Of a stretch of DNA of 9,344 nt, positions 6,371 to 9,344 are shown one piece after another. Positions within the stretch are counted from its first letter, which is position 1; the number at the start of each line of letters is the position of its first letter. The notes under the pieces were generated by a model that saw only the letters and a list, made by a program, of their open reading frames with translations, did not search any database and had not been told where the DNA came from. The stretch comes from JANNHK01 sp034408875 (GTDB taxonomy: Bacteria; Actinomycetota; Acidimicrobiia; IMCC26256; PALSA-610), in contig JAWXCJ010000226.1 of NCBI GenBank assembly GCA_034408875.1, positions 1 to 9,344 on the forward strand, written 5' to 3'. Both the position numbers and the translations under genes were made by a program.

Positions 6371-7088
6371 GGACGCGTTGCGCGGGGTCTTGTCTGTAGA
6401 AGTCGCGTAGGACGCCGTACAAGTCGGGCTTGGCTGTTTCCATCTCGACCGGGATGTCGAAGAACGCCTCGGTCGCGACCGCGAAGAACTCCGCGGGGTT
6501 GACTGCGGCGTACGTGCGGAGGAAGTCACCGTTACCGGCGCGCAACGCTTCGTACTCGGCGGTGCACACGTCGACCCAACGTTGCATCTGCTCCTGTACT
6601 GCGATGGGTGGTGTGCCGTCGATGACGTCGTCGAGCATGTCGAGCTTGTGCGCGAACTCGTGGTAAACGACGTTGTGGCCGTGCTCGGGGTGGCGGGCAC
6701 CGGCGAGCACCGAGTCCCACGCGACGATCACGGGCCCTTGGTAGTGCGCGACGCCGAGGACGGGTATCGGTGCGTCGACGACGGTGCCGCGCGCCGGTCC
6801 GGCGCGCTGTCCCTTCAACTTCATCGTCGTCGGGTGCACGATGATCGAGCCGACGTTGCGGTACGCGTCGAACCCGATCGCCAGGATGAGCAGCGCGGCC
6901 TGGCCCGCGATCGTCACCCGGATCTCGTCGGTGAGCGTGAACCCGCGTGAGGCTTCCCACCGCTTGTCGGCGACGAGCAACAGCGTGTACTCCTCGAGCA
7001 CGAGCCGTTCCTCGCCGTCGAGGTACCGCCAATGCGGCACGTGCGCGGCGAGGATCGCGCGCCACGCGTCGGGGAACGGTTCGCCCAT
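6324..7088 (-). CDS. mtfA: MtfA-family zinc-dependent peptidase
   Basis: 254 residues from the ATG at 7088. The zinc motif is HEFAH (H143, E144, H147) in VVYHEFAHKLDMLDDVIDGTPP, diagnostic of the MtfA (DUF980) family; the third ligand is probably E207 in EFFAVATEAFF, close to the H-to-E spacing of E. coli MtfA. Other family features are LTDEIRVTIAGQAALL (52-67), the HPTTMKLK segment after the first strands (85-92), and VAWDSVLAGARHPEHGHN (122-139). There is no signal peptide or membrane segment. In E. coli MtfA binds the Mlc repressor and has aminopeptidase activity; its role in actinobacteria is not established. The start is awkward: residues like FSEWRRTRKL, common before the PFP segment in this family, lie upstream in frame, but no ATG or GTG is there (only a CTG at 7130 and a TTG at 7235 inside the opposite gene). 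The C-terminal codons are inside the terminator-like hairpin. Confidence 0.88.
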   Translation of the reverse strand: MGEPFPDAWRAILAAHVPHWRYLDGEERLVLEEYTLLLVADKRWEASRGFTLTDEIRVTIAGQAALLILAIGFDAYRNVGSIIVHPTTMKLKGQRAGPARGTVVDAPIPVLGVAHYQGPVIVAWDSVLAGARHPEHGHNVVYHEFAHKLDMLDDVIDGTPPIAVQEQMQRWVDVCTAEYEALRAGNGDFLRTYAAVNPAEFFAVATEAFFDIPVEMETAKPDLYGVLRDFYRQDPAQRVRSFTNSPPERGPVSK

Positions 7089-7126
7089 CAGCTTGCGCGT
7101 GCGCCGCCACTCGGAGAACGGAAGCT

Positions 7127-7156
7127 TCAGAACGCACCCGCCGGCCGGCCCGTCAT
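7127..7156 (-). other. Possible 9-codon leaderless upstream ORF ahead of mtfA
   Basis: On the minus strand TACCCT (7168-7163), a TAnnnT -10 match, is followed after six bases by an ATG at 7156, the position where transcription should begin. The frame reads MTGRPAGAF and then TGA, and is out of phase with mtfA. It could be a leader peptide, or the true mtfA start if one frameshift separates them, since the mtfA-like residues KLPFSEWRR follow directly in another frame. It could also be coincidence. Confidence 0.3.
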
Positions 7157-7162
7157 CGGGCC
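7147..7162. repeat. Perfect 6-bp inverted repeat in the mtfA / Cys-rich gene intergenic region
   Basis: GGCCCG and CGGGCC flank TCAT in the 115-bp divergent gap between the mtfA start (7088) and the plus gene at 7204. It abuts the candidate mtfA -10 element (7163-7168), where a repressor could bind. Its GC-only arms make chance occurrence likely in this genome. Confidence 0.35.
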
Positions 7163-7203
7163 AGGGTAGGCGGCTCGTCCCGCGCCTCGGCCATCCTGGT
7201 CGG

Positions 7204-7422
7204 GTGACCGCCAGCGCGGCCGAAGCCGTCCGCAACGTCTACGACTGGTTCGAGGTCAACAGCGGATGGGCGCCGCCCGACAGCGACGAGTTGCTCGAGT
7301 GGGTGGGCGACGGCGTGTGCCGGTGCCCCGACGACTGCATCGTCGCGCCGGAAGCGTGGTGCGACCACGGCCTCGCGTCGTGGTGGCTCGTGATGCTCGA
7401 CCTCAAAGAACGCGACGCCTGA
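7204..7422 (+). CDS. Small Cys-rich hypothetical protein (72 aa)
   Basis: It runs from a GTG at 7204 to a TGA at 7422. I do not recognise a named family. The second half carries C39, C41, C45 and C53 plus H55 (VCRCPDDCIVAPEAWCDHG), a compact Cys/His cluster suitable for binding zinc or another metal, followed by a Trp-rich hydrophobic end (LASWWLVMLDL). The first half (EAVRNVYDWFEVNSGW) looks helical. No ribosome site is evident; CATCCT (7192-7197) is placed where a -10 would give a transcript starting at the GTG, so it may be leaderless, although the match is imperfect. It is transcribed away from mtfA and towards the vapC end, with 9 bp between the two stops. Coding is supported by the dense, non-random Cys/His/Trp pattern and by the fit into the gap between two confident genes. 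Confidence 0.72.
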   Translation: MTASAAEAVRNVYDWFEVNSGWAPPDSDELLEWVGDGVCRCPDDCIVAPEAWCDHGLASWWLVMLDLKERDA

Positions 7423-7431
7423 GCGAACCGG

Positions 7432-7824
7432 TCACCAGACTGCGATCGCTCGCGGGTGCTTGTGCCCGCGCAGCCGCTCATCCTTGGTCACCAGCTTCAG
7501 GCCGTGTTCAACCGCAGTGGCGTAGATCAACCGATCGGCCGGATCGCCTGGAAATGACGATGGCAGGCCGACCGCGGTTGTCGCAACCGCTGGAGTTGTA
7601 CCAATGGTTCGCACTGATGCTGCGATGCCGTCCAGCCACGACCGAATCGGCACCGTCACGACGATGCGTTCGTGCTGTGCGAGCCACGCGAGTTCGAACC
7701 AGGTGATCGACGCGACTGCGAGTTCGTCAGCCGAGTCGAGCGTACGCACCGCGGCCTTGCTCAATCGCTCGGGTTCGGCCGACCACCATTGAACGACATG
7801 GGAATCGAGAAGAACAGTCGTCAA
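7432..7824 (-). CDS. vapC: VapC-type PIN-domain toxin (ribonuclease)
   Basis: 130 residues, typical for a PIN toxin. The acidic Mg-binding residues are in place: D7 (VLLDSHV), E44 (TWFELAWL), D94 and D97 (FPGDPADRLI), and D115 (LVTKDERL). PIN toxins cleave specific RNAs and are held inactive by the cognate antitoxin. The start is a TTG at 7824 whose last two bases are the first two of the vapB stop (TTGA), with GGGAA a few bases upstream inside vapB; this overlap couples toxin synthesis to antitoxin synthesis. Third codon positions carry more A/T at the 5' end (ACT GTT CTT GAT CAT CAA) than the neighbouring genes, consistent with acquisition by transfer. All catalytic acids are present and the frame is intact, so it is probably functional. 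Confidence 0.92.
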   Translation of the reverse strand: MTTVLLDSHVVQWWSAEPERLSKAAVRTLDSADELAVASITWFELAWLAQHERIVVTVPIRSWLDGIAASVRTIGTTPAVATTAVGLPSSFPGDPADRLIYATAVEHGLKLVTKDERLRGHKHPRAIAVW

Positions 7825-8048
7825 CCGAGTTCCCAGGCCGTGTCCGTCGAGAAGAGGTCCTCGTCCGAGGCCGCGCTCATCGCCACACCGGTGAACTGTC
7901 CCTTCAAGCCCGTCGGACCCGCGGCCGGAACCAACCTCGCCACGACGCGTCCGTGCCGCGTGATCTCGAATTCCTCACCGTGCAGGACTTCGTCCAGAAG
8001 CCCGAGGATTTTCGCCTTGGCTTCTGTAGCGGTCACTTTTCTAGTCAT
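7821..8048 (-). CDS. vapB: Phd/YefM-type antitoxin partner of VapC
   Basis: 75 residues from the ATG at 8048. The N-terminal DNA-binding half ATEAKAKILGLLDEVLHGEEFEITRHGRVVARLVP (from residue 7) is the classic Phd/YefM fold pattern (helix, then the ITRHGRVVA strands). The C-terminal DEDLFSTDTAWEL is the acidic, Trp-containing tail that typically blocks the toxin active site. The gene ends in a 2-base overlap with vapC. A longer form of 83 residues from a GTG at 8072, overlapping the xylA stop (GTGA), is possible if it is translated from xylA mRNA; I prefer 8048 because it lies exactly where its own promoter would begin transcription. Family members usually repress their own promoter together with the toxin. 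Confidence 0.9.
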   Translation of the reverse strand: MTRKVTATEAKAKILGLLDEVLHGEEFEITRHGRVVARLVPAAGPTGLKGQFTGVAMSAASDEDLFSTDTAWELG

Positions 8049-8049
8049 A

Positions 8050-8063
8050 TGGTCATTATACCA
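8050..8063 (-). promoter_or_regulatory. vapBC extended -10 promoter with overlapping inverted repeat
   Basis: The minus strand reads TGGTATAATGACCA. TATAAT (8060-8055) is a perfect -10 and the preceding TGG (8063-8061) makes it an extended -10 (TGnTATAAT). The usual 6-nt gap puts transcription start at 8048, the A of the vapB ATG, and there is no Shine-Dalgarno sequence, so the message is probably leaderless. TGGT and ACCA are inverted around the -10, a plausible site for autorepression. No clear -35 is seen, as expected for extended -10 promoters. The promoter lies just past the end of xylA, in a locally AT-rich island. Confidence 0.7.
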
Positions 8064-8068
8064 GTCAG

Positions 8069-9232
8069 TCACCGCACGCCGAGCACGAGTTCGGTGACGA
8101 GCTGGTCGAGGCGTTCGTTGCCGTAGCCGCGCGCTGCGAGCGCGTCGACATCGGCGAGAGACGGCCGCAGCGCGGCGATCGCGTCGTCACCCAAACCCAG
8201 GGGCGACGTCGGCGTCGCGAGCTCCGGGACACCCGCGGCCGCGAGCGCCGCTTGGATATCGGGATCGGTGTGGAACCGCGCCGCCTTCTCGCGCAACACA
8301 AGGTAGGTGCGCATGCACCCGCGTGCGAACTCCCACACACCGGCCGTGTCCTCGGTGCGGTACGCGTGCGCGTCGAAGTGGCGCATCCCGTCCCACTGCG
8401 AATCTTCGAGCAACTTCACGAGATAGAACGCGTCGCGCGCACCCTCGGAACCGAAGCGGAAGTCCTGGTCGTACTTCCCCGGCACCTGGCCGTTGAGGTC
8501 GATGTGGAACAGCTTCCCGGCCCACAGCGTCTGCGCGACCGCGTGATGAAACGAAAGCCCCGACATCGTCTCGTGCGCGAACTCGGGGTTGAGCCCGACC
8601 ATCTCGGGCCACTCCAGGCGTTCGACGAACGCGAGCGCGTGGCCGACGGTCGGGAGGAAGATGTTGCCGCGCGGCTCGTTCGGCTTCGGTTCGAGCGCAA
8701 ACCGCACGTCGTACCCGCGGGAGCGCACGTACGCGCAGCACAGGTCGACCGCTTCCTTGTAGCGGTCGAGCGCGAGTCGTACGTCTTTCGCCGCGTCGCA
8801 CTCGCTGCCTTCGCGCCCGCCCCACATCACGAACACGGTGGCGCCCAGTTCGACACCGAGGTCGATCGCGTCGAGCGTCTTCGCCACCGCGTGGCGACGC
8901 ACCGCCGGGTCGTTCGCCGTGAACGCACCGTCCTTGAACACCGACTGCGAGAACAGGTTGGTCGTCGCCATCGGCACCTTCAGTCCGGTCTCGTCGAGGG
9001 CGCGCCGGAACTGCTTCACGATCTGCTCGCGCGCAGCCGGCGACGAACCGGGCGGGACGAGGTCGTCGTCGTGGAAGTTGACGCCGTACGCGCCGAGCTC
9101 GGCGAGCCGGTGCACCGCGTCGACGGGGTCGATCGGAGGGCGCGTCTCGTGCCCGAACGGGTCGCGCCCGCGGTTGCCGACGGTCCACAGACCGAACGTG
9201 AACCGATCCGCCGGTACTGGTTCGTAGCTCAC
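8069..9232 (-). CDS. xylA: Xylose isomerase, class I (actinobacterial type)
   Basis: 387 residues, colinear with the Streptomyces enzymes. It converts D-xylose to D-xylulose (and glucose to fructose). Catalytic and metal residues fall at the Streptomyces rubiginosus numbers: W16, H54, D57, T90, F94, W137, E181, K183, E217, H220, D245, D255, D257 and D287. The N-terminus (ADRFTFGLWTVGNRGRDPFG) is characteristic. One difference: after D287 the sequence is DAHAYRTED, where Streptomyces and Arthrobacter enzymes, as I recall them, have an aromatic residue and a Lys (D-F/Y-K-P). The GTG start at 9232 is set by GGAGG (9242-9238) five bases ahead, with a second GGAGG at 9248-9244. The stop overlaps a possible alternative vapB start. 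It probably works with xylB at 3600-5030; no XylR-type regulator is in the window. Confidence 0.97.
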   Translation of the reverse strand: MSYEPVPADRFTFGLWTVGNRGRDPFGHETRPPIDPVDAVHRLAELGAYGVNFHDDDLVPPGSSPAAREQIVKQFRRALDETGLKVPMATTNLFSQSVFKDGAFTANDPAVRRHAVAKTLDAIDLGVELGATVFVMWGGREGSECDAAKDVRLALDRYKEAVDLCCAYVRSRGYDVRFALEPKPNEPRGNIFLPTVGHALAFVERLEWPEMVGLNPEFAHETMSGLSFHHAVAQTLWAGKLFHIDLNGQVPGKYDQDFRFGSEGARDAFYLVKLLEDSQWDGMRHFDAHAYRTEDTAGVWEFARGCMRTYLVLREKAARFHTDPDIQAALAAAGVPELATPTSPLGLGDDAIAALRPSLADVDALAARGYGNERLDQLVTELVLGVR

Positions 9233-9237
9233 AGGTA

Positions 9238-9248
9238 CCTCCGCCTCC
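9238..9248 (-). promoter_or_regulatory. xylA ribosome binding site (tandem GGAGG)
   Basis: The minus strand reads GGAGGCGGAGGTACCT before the GTG. The proximal GGAGG has a 5-nt spacer and decides the GTG start; the second copy is one base further upstream. This is the strongest ribosome site in the window. Confidence 0.75.
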
Positions 9249-9259
9249 GTTTCGCGGTC

Positions 9260-9269
9260 AGCGTAGGCT
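9260..9269. promoter_or_regulatory. Overlapping divergent -10 elements between xylA and the rightmost gene
   Basis: The plus strand AGCGTAGGCT contains TAGGCT (9264-9269), whose 6-7 nt spacing puts a transcript start at the ATG at 9277 (leaderless). Read on the minus strand it contains TACGCT (9265-9260), which would give xylA a leader of about 21 nt carrying the GGAGG sites. The two elements share two base pairs, so only one polymerase could occupy the site at a time. No good -35 is seen on either side. Confidence 0.4.
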
Positions 9270-9276
9270 CCGCCTC

Positions 9277-9344
9277 ATGACCGATGTCCCGCCGAGCGAA
9301 CCGCCGAACCAACCGCCGTTCGGTGCGTCGACGCCACCCCCACC
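9277..9344 (+). CDS. N-terminal fragment of a Pro-rich protein
   Basis: An ATG at 9277 opens MTDVPPSEPPNQPPFGAST and continues as prolines to the right edge (22 complete codons). Pro/Ser-rich cytoplasmic tails like this often precede small membrane domains in actinobacteria, but nothing downstream is visible, so no function can be given. Support comes from the leaderless -10 element, the lack of any stop, and the divergent arrangement with xylA. Confidence 0.5.
   Translation, partial: MTDVPPSEPPNQPPFGASTPPP

Noticed and set aside
6324..7235. mtfA beginning at the TTG at 7235
   Set aside because: It would overlap the start of the divergent Cys-rich gene by 32 bp, and the extra residues are not family-like until about FSEWRR.
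8252..9280. 342-codon plus-strand frame opposite xylA
   Set aside because: Antisense shadow of a fully motif-complete xylose isomerase.
1..9344. CRISPR arrays, tRNA or rRNA genes, IS elements, phage genes, riboswitches
   Set aside because: No spaced direct repeats, no RNA gene signatures, no transposase or integrase motifs and no long structured leaders were seen; gaps between genes are all under about 120 bp.

Overview
The window is very GC-rich bacterial DNA, with G or C at nearly every third codon position. Three features point to an actinobacterium: a 387-residue xylose isomerase whose catalytic residues fall at the same numbers as in the Streptomyces enzymes, an adjacent cystathionine beta-synthase / cystathionine gamma-synthase pair like Rv1077/Rv1079 of Mycobacterium, and several -10 elements placed exactly one leaderless spacing ahead of a start codon. 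An uncultivated Acidimicrobiia-like lineage is my guess; the sequence does not prove it.

Left part (1-5030, all on the minus strand): a tightly packed unit, xylB (xylulokinase) - cbs (cystathionine beta-synthase) - metB (cystathionine gamma-synthase/lyase) - phoX-like (Tat-exported DUF839 phosphatase, running off the left edge). xylB/cbs and metB/phoX each overlap by one base (TAATG and TGATG), and cbs/metB are 20 bp apart. A perfect 9-bp hairpin covers the metB/phoX junction. Divergent to xylB, only 13 bp away, is an SMP-30/gluconolactonase-family lactonase (5044-5874, plus).

Middle part (5875-7431): a 118-residue protein resembling a degenerate GHKL/anti-sigma-type ATPase domain (plus); an MtfA-family zinc peptidase (minus) that converges on it through a large hairpin; and a small Cys-rich protein of unknown function (plus), divergent from mtfA.

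Right part (7432-9344): a VapBC-type toxin-antitoxin pair (PIN toxin and Phd/YefM-type antitoxin, minus) sits immediately behind xylA (xylose isomerase, minus). The antitoxin has its own near-perfect extended -10 promoter inside the end of xylA and is predicted to be leaderless. Divergent from xylA, the first 22 codons of a Pro-rich protein run off the right edge.

How the genes fit together: XylA (xylose to xylulose) and XylB (xylulose to xylulose 5-phosphate) give a complete xylose entry route, with the lactonase as a possible sugar-lactone branch. CBS and MetB give transsulfuration (homocysteine to cystathionine to cysteine, or the forward direction). Xylulokinase leading the sulfur genes in one transcript is the odd feature. 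No CRISPR array, tRNA, rRNA, IS element or phage gene was seen. I found no clear undescribed multi-gene system; the most unusual items are the junction hairpin, the repeated leaderless-promoter arrangement, the degenerate GHKL-like protein and the Cys-rich mini-protein.
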